64,000 bases of DNA. It comes from Schistocephalus solidus (Eukaryota; Platyhelminthes; Cestoda; Diphyllobothriidea; Diphyllobothriidae). Positions 1 to 11,790 of the stretch are shown here, piece by piece; within the stretch, counting starts at the first letter, position 1, and each line of letters starts with the position of its first letter. The position numbers and the translations under genes are program-made. The DNA is taken from contig WEDG01007161.1 of assembly GCA_017591395.1 (NCBI GenBank), positions 1 through 64,000 of the forward strand, read 5' to 3'. The notes below the pieces were generated by a model that made no database searches, had not been told where the DNA came from, and saw only the letters and a list, made by a program, of their open reading frames with translations.

Positions 1-495
1 GCTCTAGTCGTGGCATTCCTTCGGGCAGGAAGAGGGGGGTTAAATAACGAGGTAGCTACTCCCTCCCATACCATGGAGGTGCTTCAGGCTCAGCCACACA
101 ATCCCCATGACCAAGAACACATCGTATGGTGTCATTGACGGTGGCAAGACCTTTCTGCGACTGGAAGCCTTCTGCTTTGATAAAGCCAAAACCAGATGAT
201 TTCCAGGATGGCTTATTGGAATCCAGCCGAAAAGGCGTCATAAAGAGACCCGTTCTCCGGAATAGGAAATGTGTCATCTGGATATTTTGGACCCCTCACC
301 ACAGAAAACAAGGACCACAGGTAATGTTTGATATTATAAATTCAGTGGATGAAGGGCTTATGATAACCGTTTTATTATACCTCTCATTCTTACAGAACTC
401 TTTGCTGTTATTGTTTCTGCTAATCATCTTCCGAGTGATAGTATAAGGCATTCTTTAGGTCAGGAGTTATTAACTTGAACGATAAAACCGCCTTA
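1..495. other. no recognised gene
   Basis: An ORF of 73 codons lies on the minus strand at 56-277 and overlaps a plus-strand ORF of 106 codons at 126-446. Neither shows a domain I recognise, a convincing splice context or a biased composition. I see no repeat shared with the rest of the window. Confidence 0.4.
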
Positions 496-682
496 TTTAA
501 AACAGGCGTATACAGTAGGATTTATTGGTACCAACACATTTCGTGATGGTTTATCAACTGCAACCCATCTTTGCTGTCCACCTTCATTCGTTATCTGTGT
601 TATGCGAAGGCGGGTTGCAGTTGATAAGCCGTCACGAAATGTGTTGGTACCAATATATCCTGCTGTATACGCCTGTTTTAAA
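496..682. repeat. 71-bp foldback (inverted repeat)
   Basis: The arms are 496-566 and 612-682, separated by a 45-base loop. They match as reverse complements at 67 of 71 positions, counted by eye; three differences are T/C transitions and one is T/A. The transcript could form one long hairpin. ORFs read through both arms in both directions, but only because the arms lack stops. I see no terminal motif of a known transposon family. It could be a small foldback element, a hairpin small-RNA source, or a recent inverted duplication. Confidence 0.85.
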
Positions 683-2574
683 TTCATACCCGGGATAAAA
701 TGTTTCACAAAACCGCCTTCGTTTGCACTGGTATCCGTTTCACTCGTCGCTGGCAGGATTCTTATAGATCTTTTGCTTTGTCTATGTGTCGCCATCAATG
801 CAGTCAAGGGACTTGCTGGTGCCTGAGAGAACTAACAGCTCACGGGCTACTGAACTCAGCGTACTCGCCAAAGGGCTACGAGGTAGGGACCTTCTGGGCA
901 ATAAGTAAATGTGTCCGTTTTCATGCTGTGCTTTGTAGAGTATTTCTGCCAAGAAGGTAAAAAGTTCTCACAAAAATATGAAAAGCTAATCGTAAAAGGT
1001 CTATTTAGCCCCGATGTAAATATTCAACAATATACCAAAAATACTTGAGAACATTATATGCCTGCAAAAGTCTGAATATGAATAATTCAAAGCGAACGTT
1101 TGCCAAATTTGTCTCCTTACAATGAATATTTTAAAAGTTTATTTGAGGTTAGGCGCATTTTACGGTTAGTTGTGTAAGTGACCGGGCGTGTTTGCCGTTC
1201 AAAAACATCCCTGACTCAGCTGGCGTCCAAAGCAGGAACGTTTACGATCTAAATATTTAGAATTTGTCCCACGTGATTTCTTAAGAGGCACAGACATTAA
1301 TTGAAAGTATGAAAAGGAAATTGCTATGAATAGCTTTCAAGATAACTGTATTTCAATTTCACTGGTCGATGTATCCACCTCCATCCTCAAGTACACCCTC
1401 GCATTTGCCAAAGCATTTAATCACGTTATTTTGTTTTAAGTTACTGACATGTTGGTCCACGACTTGGACACGACCAGGCGAAGAATTCCGAGATGCAGAT
1501 ATTGGGATGGAAGATACGTAGCCTCGACATAAACCCAAACGGAATAGTCCAGGCGGTTACAATTGACGTTGTGTGGAAGGCACTCTTGGCCTTGTCATTA
1601 GGAACCCGTCCTGCATGGTAGGTACGAGATGCCCTATGTGAGATAGGAAAGAACGTGAGGCTTCAAGATCGGATCGAACCGCTTCTTAAACCCAATTAGC
1701 CAAGGCGCATTTTGTTTCCTCCCATCCAGAAACCCCGGAGATTATTAGTAAGCAGGAATATTTACCATTTAGCAGCGGGCCTGTCTAAATTTACTTTTGA
1801 TAATTTTTCTGGGGAATAACACGCAAACGTTGGGCTCGTTGTAGATCCTGCAAATTGTTCAAACTTGGTTGCGCTTCAATCCGACCACGATTTTTGAGCA
1901 TGCGCTAGGTGTTGATTACTACTGGTTTTCGTCCTGATAGTCGCCTTATTGTGGCATTTCTTGGTTACTTTGCTTGTCATTTTGCATTGATAACTGCGCC
2001 CCGGTTTACCGACAACTGTGTCATAATATTTAAAACGGTAGGACCTGCGTTGGGGAGTCTTATAAGCGGAAGAGCATTCCTTCGTCTTCATGTCAGATGC
2101 TATCTAAAGAATAATTGAAAGAGCAATCGAAGTGAACTTAAATTAACACCTTTTGAGTTGCACACGGCCGGCAGTTGTTAGTACCATAAGAAAAATATGC
2201 ATATTAAAGTGAGATTTTTTTCATAGATAAGGGCCTAGATCTTCAAAATTGCAGGAAATAGGCATTAAACTGTCGACACTTTTACGAGTACCTGTAGTAT
2301 AAAGCACTTAATAAATGGGTGACAAACGCAGATAACAACTAAAGAGACTGGATTTATTATTTATGGCTTCTGATTACCCTTCAGTAAGACACCGACTAAT
2401 CAAAGCTTTAGCTACACCGCCGCTTAAGCACAGACGATGCGGCCATTGAATAGTAAGCATAACGTTCCAGATAGCACACTACGGTCTGAATGTCGCGAAC
2501 ACCGAGCTGCACCAAAGTTCCACGTGATGAGAAAAGCCGTGATTTGAGCGGGAATTTATTCGCAATACAGTAGA
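683..2574. other. intergenic, nothing recognised
   Basis: Only short overlapping ORFs occur on both strands (for example 700-960 +, 1876-2091 -, 1909-2118 +). None resembles a known family and there is no long repeat or tRNA-like box. Confidence 0.4.
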
Positions 2575-2932
2575 CTTGTGTCACATCTACCTCACTCGCT
2601 CCTCCCACATTCAACGCTTTTCGATGACCAGACCAAACCAAGATGACCAGAAGCGGATGTGGGCGCAGCGGCTGACAAAACGTAAGATCACTTCCGAACA
2701 TGACCAACACGACCTGGCCACAAACCTCTACAGGGTGCGATCAGGGTCACATCTTGGATCTCACCGAAATAAGAGTGTCGTTAAGATCGCGCGAAGAAGG
2801 AGCCATTGGAGTCTGGCCCTTATTCCAGAAAAAGATCGAGTTATCCTGTCAGCCACCTGTATTTAAAACCACAACATTCAACACGTCCTGTTCGGCTCAA
2901 GCGCGTTAAATTCACTATGATGAGGAAAACTC
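2575..2932 (+). repeat. RepA repeat copy, degenerate
   Basis: This stretch aligns loosely with the RepA units at 55951-57045. Shared blocks, in the same order, are the 'ctacctcactcgctcctccc' segment near 2584, 'gaaggagccattg' near 2797, 'gttatcctgtcag' near 2840 and 'tcaagcgcgtta' near 2897. Intervening sequence has drifted. RepA shows no coding capacity of its own that I recognise. Confidence 0.5.
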
Positions 2933-3352
2933 TGATGGACACCACCACCACAGTCCCTTTTGACTTTCCCATACACTGATGGCTGTACGAGTCAGGTCGA
3001 CGGGGAATGAAAGTAGGTGCAATGGTTGAGAGTGAGGCAAGTTCTACCGTGAGAGGTAACACACCTCAGGCAATTTATACCCCCTCTATCGGACGAATTG
3101 TTGAGTTTGAGGGGTTGCGACAGATACCATCCGTGAAGGGTACTTTTTTTCTGCCAAAGTTAACAAAAGGGCAGTCAACAAAGTATTCGTATGTTGTACG
3201 TGTTATAATTTTTTCACTATTTTATCATTGCATTATACTTTCCCTTCCTGGTGTCAGTTATATTTAATAATATTTAACTTTTGATAAAGGCGGGATTTTT
3301 ATCTAATGGTTTTTGATAAAGTGCATTGTTTCTTAGCTAATAAATACTATAA
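2933..3352. other. intergenic, nothing recognised
   Basis: A plus-strand ORF of 86 codons at 3007-3267 has no recognisable domain. The 3' half is AT-rich. Nothing else is visible. Confidence 0.35.
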
Positions 3353-3656
3353 TGATTACTTATATGGCCCACAAAACAGGACACAGGACGAACAACGCTC
3401 CGCTCAAGAAAGGTGGCCCTAAACCGAAGCCCTTATCCACCCTAAACTATAACTCTATAGCTACCACCAACCCCAGGCTTAAACCCAACGTACCCGTACG
3501 CTACCCTTAGCCCTCAAATTAAACCTAGTCTTTAAACTTAACTTTAACCCCAATTCTAACCCTAACCATAAACCTAACCCCATTTTCCCTGGAAGATGGA
3601 GCAGAGCGACGGTTTCGGTTCTCATGTCCTGTTTAAGACGCCACATAAGCCATCCT
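3353..3656. mobile_element. MITE-like element with telomere-like core, copy 1
   Basis: The left end reads 'tatatggcccacaaaacagg' (3361) and the right end 'gtcctgtttaagacgcc' then 'cataagccatcc' (to 3655). These are imperfect inverted copies of each other and match the ends at 7823-8196 and 37638-38003. The interior (about 3415-3585) is full of degenerate CCCTAA/CCTAAC words. There is no coding capacity. This is the most diverged copy. Confidence 0.6.
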
Positions 3657-3736
3657 TGACATAAACAATAATTAAGAAAACAAACTATGTCCAACACTCT
3701 AAGCAGTGAGCCACGGGCTCGTTGTCTTGTCGGTTT

Positions 3737-4206
<470 letters not shown>

Positions 4207-4225
4207 TAATCTGGCAGGGCAACGA

Positions 4226-4507
4226 GCACGTGGCTCAGTGGTTAGAACGTTGAACTTCTGTTCAACAGGTCAGGGGTACGAGCCGAGGGTAGGGCACCAC
4301 CTGGGGTTGGGTATGACCGGCTGACGATGGGTAATAAGCCAGAAATGACCATTCCAGTCTCTCTCGTCTTTGTTGGCATCTTTAATCTGCCTTAAAAACC
4401 AAACTATGCCTTCTTTTGAATAACTGTCGTTTCTCTTAGGCGGGTGTGGCCTGCGCGAAGCTCCCCCCTCCAGTTAGAAAGTACCGAGAAAACCAATTAA
4501 ATAAATA
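4226..4507 (+). mobile_element. tRNA-derived SINE, near full length
   Basis: The head has a perfect A box (TGGCTCAGTGG, 4231-4241) and a B-box-like GGTACGAGCC (4275-4284) at tRNA spacing, so it should carry an RNA polymerase III promoter. The body includes 'gggttgggtatgaccggctg' and 'taataagccagaaatgacca'. The 3' end is 'ccaattaaataaataatgg'. The body is shared with the minus-strand copies at 13562-13735 and 13324-13440. I recall similar SINEs in tapeworm genomes. It is not a functional tRNA gene, because the acceptor stem and anticodon arm do not close. Confidence 0.8.
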
Positions 4508-5193
4508 ATGGTAAAGGGAACATTTTTACTCAGCGGTAAGATGGCAGCAGATGATAAGTTTTTGCTTGTAGTTTTCTGGTCAAAATGCAAATTAGCAAGC
4601 AGACCTTGTTTTTCTTGAGTTGGAAAAGTAGGAGAGAGAACCTCAACCTTACACTGACCCCCAATATGATGCTAAAATTTACCGGTAGAAATCTTATGAA
4701 TTGTTCGCATTATTACTATTTATTTGGACAAATTTCCTTTCTGATAAATTGTGTAAACGTTATGAAATTCCCTGGCAATCTTGTTGATCACTTTTCACTG
4801 ATTTCCCTGCAACTAGTTTCCTGGCATCTTATTTCGATGTGCGCATGTTGATTATCTCAAACATCCTTCGTCCCAGTAGGCTGCTACTGACTGAATTCTC
4901 TCCCCGATTTGAGATTTATGGTGTATATTTTAAGGATGAATTATGCGTCAATCAGATTCATGCATGAAGCAGGCATGTCAACGACAAGAATGTTCCAGCA
5001 TTTTAATGGGCATGGAGCTATCAATTATTATGGTCATCCTTCCAGCCTCTTCCAACATTTTAAACCTGTGACGTTACATCCAGTCTCTGTATAGCTACGT
5101 GCTTGTGCTTCAACAGATTCACTGAAAATGACGGCCATGAAAAAAATCAATTAAACTTCCACGTTTCCGCTTGAAACACGTGTGTCGAATAGA
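4508..5193. other. intergenic, nothing recognised
   Basis: Two small plus-strand ORFs (4585-4851 and 4909-5094) have no recognisable features. An in-frame TGA at 5194-5196 closes the reading frame upstream of the next gene. Confidence 0.4.
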
Positions 5194-5232
5194 TGACCTC
5201 GAGGAGGCTTCCGTGGCCGCAACGCCCTAATC

Positions 5233-6267
5233 ATGCAACAACGTCGGTCGACCTTCTCACGTTTCAGCAGCGTTTATCATCACTTGACGCCCCCAACACT
5301 AACTAGCCAAGCAGGATTAAATCAGTCCGCACTAAGCACTAACGCCCCCTCTGCGATGCAGCGACTCTTTAATTATAATCCTCCAAATGAGGACGATGGG
5401 TTGCCTCCGCTTGGTCCCAAGGTCCAGGATCCCTTTCACGCGGCTCCCAAGCACCCTTGTCAAAGTGTGGAAACAAGACAACGAGTTGCCAGAATAGTCT
5501 GCGCGCTCAGCACTGTGTTCGCTCTCCTCTTCCTCGTAGTGGAACTCTTCTTTCTTATCGCTGGTTCCTTTGTGGCATGCGAGCTGCCAAAAAAGCTCTT
5601 AAAAAGCCTAGCTCTCATGGGCCTCGTTGCTGTCCTCCTAGAATGGAGTAGAACTGCAATTTGGCGCGAGCCGCGGCCGACCACCGCCCAGAGGCAGCCC
5701 TGTCATGTCCTGAGACAAGAATTGCATAACCAACTTGAAGCCCAAATGTACGTTCTCTCTAAAGGAACAGTCTCCGAGTGTCCCATTTCAAATCCAACCG
5801 TCGTTAGCACAGGACCCTACCCTTTGCGACCAGTATGCGAAGAGGACTGTGAATACCGGGGAGCCCTAGTTCCACAGCATAGCAAGGGTACTGTGAGATT
5901 CGTGTTAACTCTAATACTTACCCTTCTATACTTTAGCGGCCTCGGTCTTTTCGTTTGGGTACTCCTTCTAATGAACGATTGCAGCGTGAAAAGTTCGTTA
6001 GTAACTGCTCACATATACTCCCACATTGCTCTCGTGGTCCTGCGTTTGGCCGCCTTCGGTTTAACGTGCCTACAACTTCGCCTCTGTTGTACAGGTAGAA
6101 GATCTCACCCCAGGGTGCCAATTGTCTACGTGACCCCTAGCAAACCACCTCTCATGATCGGTCAAGTCCGACGTATCGACCGGGATGCAATTCATACTCC
6201 GAAGTTAGGTGACTATCCCAGGAGTCCAGATCAAAGGTCGGTTTTTCAAGCAAAAAACCTTCTCTGA
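5233..6267 (+). CDS. putative four-helix membrane protein, intronless, family unknown
   Basis: I do not recognise this 344-residue protein. It is the longest clean ORF in the window outside retroelements. An in-frame TGA at 5194, 13 codons upstream, makes the ATG at 5233 the first possible start, and AATAAA at 6461 could serve its 3' end. Hydrophobic segments lie at about residues 88-112, 122-137, 222-247 and 260-284. They are preceded by an 80-residue Ser/Thr/Pro-rich N-terminus and followed by a basic tail ending near KNLL. The loop between segments 2 and 3 (about 138-221) has cysteines at 157, 183, 202 and 206. Four helices with one large Cys-bearing loop recall tetraspanin-like topology, but no CCG motif is present and the large loop lies between segments 2 and 3, so it is not a tetraspanin. 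It could also be one large exon of a longer gene. That it is expressed is inference. Confidence 0.5.
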   Translation: MQQRRSTFSRFSSVYHHLTPPTLTSQAGLNQSALSTNAPSAMQRLFNYNPPNEDDGLPPLGPKVQDPFHAAPKHPCQSVETRQRVARIVCALSTVFALLFLVVELFFLIAGSFVACELPKKLLKSLALMGLVAVLLEWSRTAIWREPRPTTAQRQPCHVLRQELHNQLEAQMYVLSKGTVSECPISNPTVVSTGPYPLRPVCEEDCEYRGALVPQHSKGTVRFVLTLILTLLYFSGLGLFVWVLLLMNDCSVKSSLVTAHIYSHIALVVLRLAAFGLTCLQLRLCCTGRRSHPRVPIVYVTPSKPPLMIGQVRRIDRDAIHTPKLGDYPRSPDQRSVFQAKNLL

Positions 6268-6460
6268 CCCTTTAGCTGATGTTGCGGGGGGTGGTCGATC
6301 GTATCTGAGCCTTTGAGAGCACTAGAGGAACAATAGCCAGGAGTTTGCGGAGGAAGTGCATGCATTCCTTTCAATACGCCAGCACTGGCATAAATTATTT
6401 GTGTGCTTTTGAAAGAAATCACTTACTTTTCATGGGTCTCCCTGTTGAGCGTCGGATGTC

Positions 6461-6466
6461 AATAAA
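6461..6466 (+). promoter_or_regulatory. candidate poly(A) signal
   Basis: AATAAA about 195 bases after the stop of the 344-codon ORF; it suits a short 3' UTR for that gene. Confidence 0.35.
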
Positions 6467-7091
<625 letters not shown>

Positions 7092-7124
7092 TCTGGCGGC
7101 ACCGTTCCCACGGACCTGCATTGC

Positions 7125-7215
7125 ATTTCTCGCTAAAAAATCTGACGCGCTTGAATCTACCAATATTGTCTAAGTCATGACCTGGAAGGTTGCCAACTGA
7201 CTGGCTAACGCGGTC
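7125..7215 (-). repeat. RepA fragment
   Basis: On the minus strand this reads 'gtcagttggcaaccttcca' and then 'ttcaagcgcgtcagatt', the same two blocks in the same order as at 56318-56380 in the RepA array. It abuts the GA array. Confidence 0.65.
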
Positions 7216-7822
7216 TCCTGAGGATGAAAATGCGGACACGATGGCTCCTTCGGAATGGGGCCTCTATGACACTCCTACTCAGTTGGAATCCAAGCCGCCT
7301 CTTTATGTGAAAACCTGGTACATTGTGAGAGGAGAGGTTGTGTGGGGCACTCTTAGACGGGCTGTTTAGCTCTGTCAGCAACATGTAACAGAGTTGTTGG
7401 TTTGAGAACCATGCATGGTTAAAAGCGAGAAAACGGACGTTCATACGTAAGGGGTGGGCGGTTCAGGAATTCCTGCCACAAATTAATCAGACGTTAAATG
7501 ATAGGTAGCCATCTTAAGAGCCATATAGGACATAGAATTAGGTAAGCCTATTGATGTATGCCGCAGTTCAATGCCCTGCCTCCCCCACAGGAATTCGCGG
7601 GCCTTTGTTATTTGGCAGGCACCAATAACGTGGGTTCTTTCCTCCCAGAAGTTTGCACAGTCACTTGGAATATATGGTCTCGCTTCATAATCACTAGCCG
7701 ATGTTCATGTACAACGGTGGAGGGTAGATTTCTGAGTGTATCCCAAGTAAACTGCATCACAAAAACTGTTATATCAACGCAAGCAACCCTCTCTCTAGGG
7801 CGTAGAAGCAGTGCGCGGGAAA
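7216..7822. other. intergenic, nothing recognised
   Basis: Overlapping ORFs at 7205-7444 (-) and 7558-7881 (+) show no recognisable domain. The second runs into the MITE. Confidence 0.35.
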
Positions 7823-8196
7823 GATGCCTTGTATGGCCACCTAAACAGGATAAGGGGATAGGAACCACCCCGCCAACTTAAAAAAGGCGGCCTTGCGATT
7901 AATTTTAGGAAGCGTAAATACTCTCGTGTCTTAACCCTAGCAGTAACTCTAAAATAACACCGAACGCTAATCTTAGTCCTAACCCTACCGCTCCATAAGC
8001 CTAAACCTAACACGAGCCCAAACCATAAGCCCTAACACATTCCTGCCCCTTACCCTAGCTCCGTCCTTAACCCTAAACTTAGGGTCAACACTCAGTTTTA
8101 TCATAACCTAAGTTCCTCGGAATTGGGCGTAAATCCACATGTATTGTGGGCGGTTCTTATTCCCGAGTCCTGTTTAGGCGGCCATACAAAGCATCC
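7823..8196. mobile_element. MITE-like element with telomere-like core, copy 2
   Basis: The terminal inverted repeats are well kept: 'gatgccttgtatggcc' then 'cctaaacagga' at the left, and 'tcctgtttaggcggcc' then 'atacaaagcatcc' at the right. The interior (about 7930-8095) holds many CCCTAA, CCTAAC and TAACCC words out of register. It is non-coding. Size and ends match copy 3, so this is a defined element and not random telomeric debris. Confidence 0.75.
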
Positions 8197-9472
8197 CTAC
8201 CCAGTGCGCCTAAAGTAGTGGGTTCATGTGCCCTTGCATCTGAAGTTTTATTTAGGTGATCTTTCGATAAAACCAGATACCTTTTTTAACGTATTGGAGA
8301 GCCCGTCCGGTGACTGTTATTTGGCGATCGGGCGGCCGTAGTTTTAGAACTACCTTTTCCTTTGACTGCCTCTGACGGTGGATTGGTGAGGAACCTGTTA
8401 CGGAGACCGCCCAGAGGCGAACGAGCTAATTCCGCACGAGAAAGCAAACGATGCACGCTGCCGGATTACACCACCAGCCAATCAGAAGTAAGCACGAAGC
8501 TATCGATCCCAAGGATAGGCACAGACGGCCAATCAGGATGTGGTCTACTAACCTGAACAGCCGGATGCACTCACACGCGCGCAACGAAGCAGGCAGCTAA
8601 ATAAAACAGACCGACGTGTATGTCAAGGCTTGACTTGTGTGTTACGCTGAATAAAGGGTTGTCTTCGAAACCTTTCCCTTGGTTACATAACAGAATCCGA
8701 AAAGTCAGGTTTCTATGGCTTTTTCCTCGGTTATCGTGTCTCCCTCGTCGCGACCACCATTTTTCTTTGAATTGCCTTTGTCTCCTGTAGTGAGGTATAA
8801 AGTTGAAGGGGTATCCATTTTGGGGAAATAATTTGAAAGGTTTGTCAGTTCTGTTCATTAAGTTTATTCATCGGAACAGTTAATTCGGCGCTATTTAGCT
8901 AGCTGGCTTCAGAATTTATTTTTTTACACACAGGATGCTGACTTCACAATGTAGGATTACTTCTGAGTATGCGTCTTCGCGATAAGTCGATGTAAGAAGT
9001 GATCAATAATTTTTTTCGATGTAGAAGGACATTTACAAATTCGGCCTGTTCATCAATGTCCATTTTGAACATAAACGCACTTCCTGATAATGGGGAGTGA
9101 AGATTCGTATGGATATGCAAGTGAACATTCTTAGCAATAACATAGGTTGCATTTGGCCCACTACATATAAACTCGGCATCCTCGGTCGGATTTAAGCCCA
9201 GGACGGCAAGGGCGAGGCTTGAGTAAGGATCTAACCTCATGAGCCTCGACGTCCGACCGGCAGCCGTGAATTTGTTCGCCCTTCAGTAAAGTTACCCGCC
9301 CCGCTTACTGTAATGCATAGAATCCACCGATTCTGTCACAACATTCTGCCTACAACAGCATGATTTTCTAAGCAAGTAAAATTTAATCTTCCAGAGGACT
9401 GCAAAGCTAAATTAATTAATGCATGTTTGAGGAAGATGTGGCTGATTCACTTAAAATTCGGAGAAAATATTA
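8197..9472. other. intergenic with two unassigned minus-strand ORFs
   Basis: Minus-strand ORFs of 95 codons (8571-8858) and 98 codons (8944-9240) have ordinary amino-acid composition but no domain I recognise. They might be exons of an unidentified gene or chance ORFs. No shared repeat was seen here. Confidence 0.3.
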
Positions 9473-11185
9473 TTACTCCGCTCCGTAAAGGAGTGCCGTC
9501 AAGACGACGGCCTTGTACATCTTCAGTTTGGTGTTCATGTGAATACCGTGACGATTCCACACGGAGGCTTGCAGTCGGCCGAAGGCCTGACTGGCTTTGG
9601 AGCTCCGTTGGGCAACCTCGTCATCGATTCTCGTGCTGCGTGACAGAGTGCTTCCCAGATTAGCAAAGGTTTCCACATTTTTTAGTTGAGCACCGTTGAC
9701 ATTGATTAGAGGAGCATTGTATTCCGCGCTAGGTGGCGACTGACGCATAACAACCGTTTTTGCTGCACTGATTGTTAATCCAAAATTGGTGCAACCTGCG
9801 GCGAAGAGGTCAATGCTCCTTTGAAAATCCTCCTCCGTCACGATGCTAAGGGCGCAGTCGTCCATGAAGAGCAAGTCATGGGCTATACCCGTAGACACAT
9901 GCGTTGTGGCCTGCATAAGCCGACTGTTGAGAAGGTGCCCGTCAGTTCTGTAGGCAATGTGGATCCCAGGCTGCTCGTCACGGTAGGCGTCCATCAGCAT
10001 ATCAGAGAACATGGTACTGAACAGAGTAGTGGCCAGTACGCAGCCCTGCTTCACTCCGATGGTCACTGCGAATGCTTCGGATACCATCCGTTGTCAGTGA
10101 CGCACACCGTCATCCCGTCATGAAGCTGACGCACCGTGTCCATGAACCGCTCAGGACAGCCGAATTTCTGAATGACTTTCCACCGTCTCATCGCGATGCA
10201 CCGTGTCAAAGGCTTTCGTTAGATCCACGAAGGTAGTGTTAAGGTGAGTTCGCATCTCCTGGCACTTCTCTTGTAGCTGGCGGGCGGCAAATATCATGTC
10301 GGTTGTTCCGCGGTGACGGCGAAAGCCACATTGGCTTTCTGGGAGCAGGCCCTGCTCTAGGTGACCGTTCAGACGACTGAGAAGAATATGGGCGAAGATC
10401 TTCCCCTGCGATTTTGAGCAACGAGATGCCTCTGTGATTATCACAGAGTTGCCGGTTCCCCTTCCGTGTGAAGAGATGGACAATGGTCGTGTCTTTGAAA
10501 TCCTTAGGAACTTGTCTTTGGCACCACATCTCCTGGAAGAATGTTGTGAGTTCTGTCATCAAGCGGGGCCCACCGTGTTTGTAGACTTCCGGTGGGATTG
10601 CGTCGGATCCCGGTGCTTTACCGCTGGAAATCTTCTGCGCGGCCCGGATGGTTTCTGGTAGGGAAGGCGGCTTATCCAGGTTATTGTTCGTGTCCACTTG
10701 AGGGAGTCGGTTAATGGTAGCATCGGAGATGGCTGATGAGCAATTTAGGAAACTTCTGAAGTGCTCGGGCCAGCGCTTCAGAATTTGTAATTTGTCTGTC
10801 AGCAGTGTTGTGCCGTCAGAGCTGAGCAGCGGTGCGGTTCCCTTGATACAGGGGCCGTAGATGGTCTTGATGGTTTTGAAAAAGTTTTTCATTTCATTGC
10901 GGTCAACATACCCCTGGATTTCCTCAGCCTTTCAGGCCATCCAGGCCTCCTGCATCTCCCGCAGCCTTTGTTGTACAAGGTGGCGACATCTGAAGAAGGC
11001 TGCTTTGGTGGTGTCAGTCCGGAGGTCCATATAGGCTTTGTGTAGTCGATTCTTCTTCGCGGGTAAGATGCTGATGTCGGGGTCATTGCCGTTACACCAG
11101 TCCTGGTTTTGACGGCGTGCGCATCCGAGGGCTTAGAGGGCGGTGGAGTGGATGACATTTCGCAGTCGGCGAACACTTCCATACA
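9473..11185 (-). pseudogene. LINE (endonuclease-RT type) fragment, truncated at both ends
   Basis: Reading down the minus strand from 11185, several frames in turn give the linker before RT (QQRLREMQEAW in an alternative frame near 10950), the RT fingers (DTNNNLDKPPSLPETIRAAQ, SGKAPGSDAIPPEVYKHGG, around 10720-10570), NHRGISLL, FRRHRGTTDMIFAARQLQEK, FVDLTKAFDTV (near 10215), VKQGCVLA (near 10050) and the active-site block LLFMDDCAL (9857-9868 encodes FMDD, normally FADD). It ends at TALLYGAE. At least two frameshifts (about 10400-10450 and 10100-10200) break it. The endonuclease, the 3' part and any C-terminal zinc fingers are missing. The family matches, from memory, tapeworm proteins labelled craniofacial development protein 2-like. 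It is an inactive copy. Confidence 0.9.
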
Positions 11186-11383
11186 TTAACAGCGTGTCTG
11201 AACTCGTTGAAAGATACCTGCGGAAGCACAAAATTTACTCGGCGCACAAACTGACAACTGCACTTCAAAACCAGCGTGTTCACCCTAAGGGTAGGGTTGG
11301 TTAATTAGGTAAAATAAAGAGGTCGTTAACAAGATCTCGTGTAACAGTTGCAATTCCGAGTATTGCGGCAAAACAGGAAAATC

Positions 11384-11790
11384 GAGCTCATCATCCCCCG
11401 AAGAAGACGAAAAAGAAGGGACGAGTTCATGAGCCGTAATTTATTTGGACTGACGTTTCGGAAACCCCCTCGTTTACATCATCAGAGTTCTGTGGTTGAT
11501 CTCCCTGCTGGTTTTGACTTTTCAGCCTTGATGCCAGCCTGGTATTATATTCCTGCTCAGAGTACGAACTTTGAACTCCCTGTTCACTGCATATCAGGTT
11601 TAATCTCTCCCCTTGCATGACATAAGTACCTTTTGTTGCCGTCGTATTTGTTGGCAAGTCAGCGTGCATTAGGGCCTGTCCCTCATCAGCCAACGGACTG
11701 ATCAGCCTTGTGGGCGTGGTGGTGAGTTGGTGTTCGACGCCGGTCACGTGGCCTCCGGCCGGCTCCTCTCTTCTTTTTCTCTGGTGTCCG
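11384..11790 (-). repeat. Penelope pLTR, left arm
   Basis: Reverse complement of the right arm over its whole length. Blocks such as 'gaggccacgtgaccggcgtc' and 'gatcagtccgttgg' are shared. It also encodes the basic C-terminal tail of the element's ORF and holds a hammerhead motif on the minus strand. Confidence 0.85.
11446..11491 (-). ncRNA. hammerhead-ribozyme motif (left pLTR)
   Basis: The minus strand has CTGATGA (11485-11479), a stem II region, GAAAC (11459-11455) and GTC (11454-11452), the order of the hammerhead core. Stem II reads GTAAAC against GTTTCC, one mismatch, so this copy looks slightly damaged. Stem I nucleotides GAACT/AGTCC pair at only three positions. The ACGT following GAA is self-complementary, as in the minimal ribozymes described for Penelope elements, which are thought to act as dimers. 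Confidence 0.65.

Noticed and set aside
4226..4300. tRNA gene
   Set aside because: A and B boxes are present but the cloverleaf does not close and the sequence continues into a repeated SINE body.
5460..6121. Minus-strand ORFs of 74 and 62 codons
   Set aside because: They are shadows of the 344-codon plus-strand ORF.
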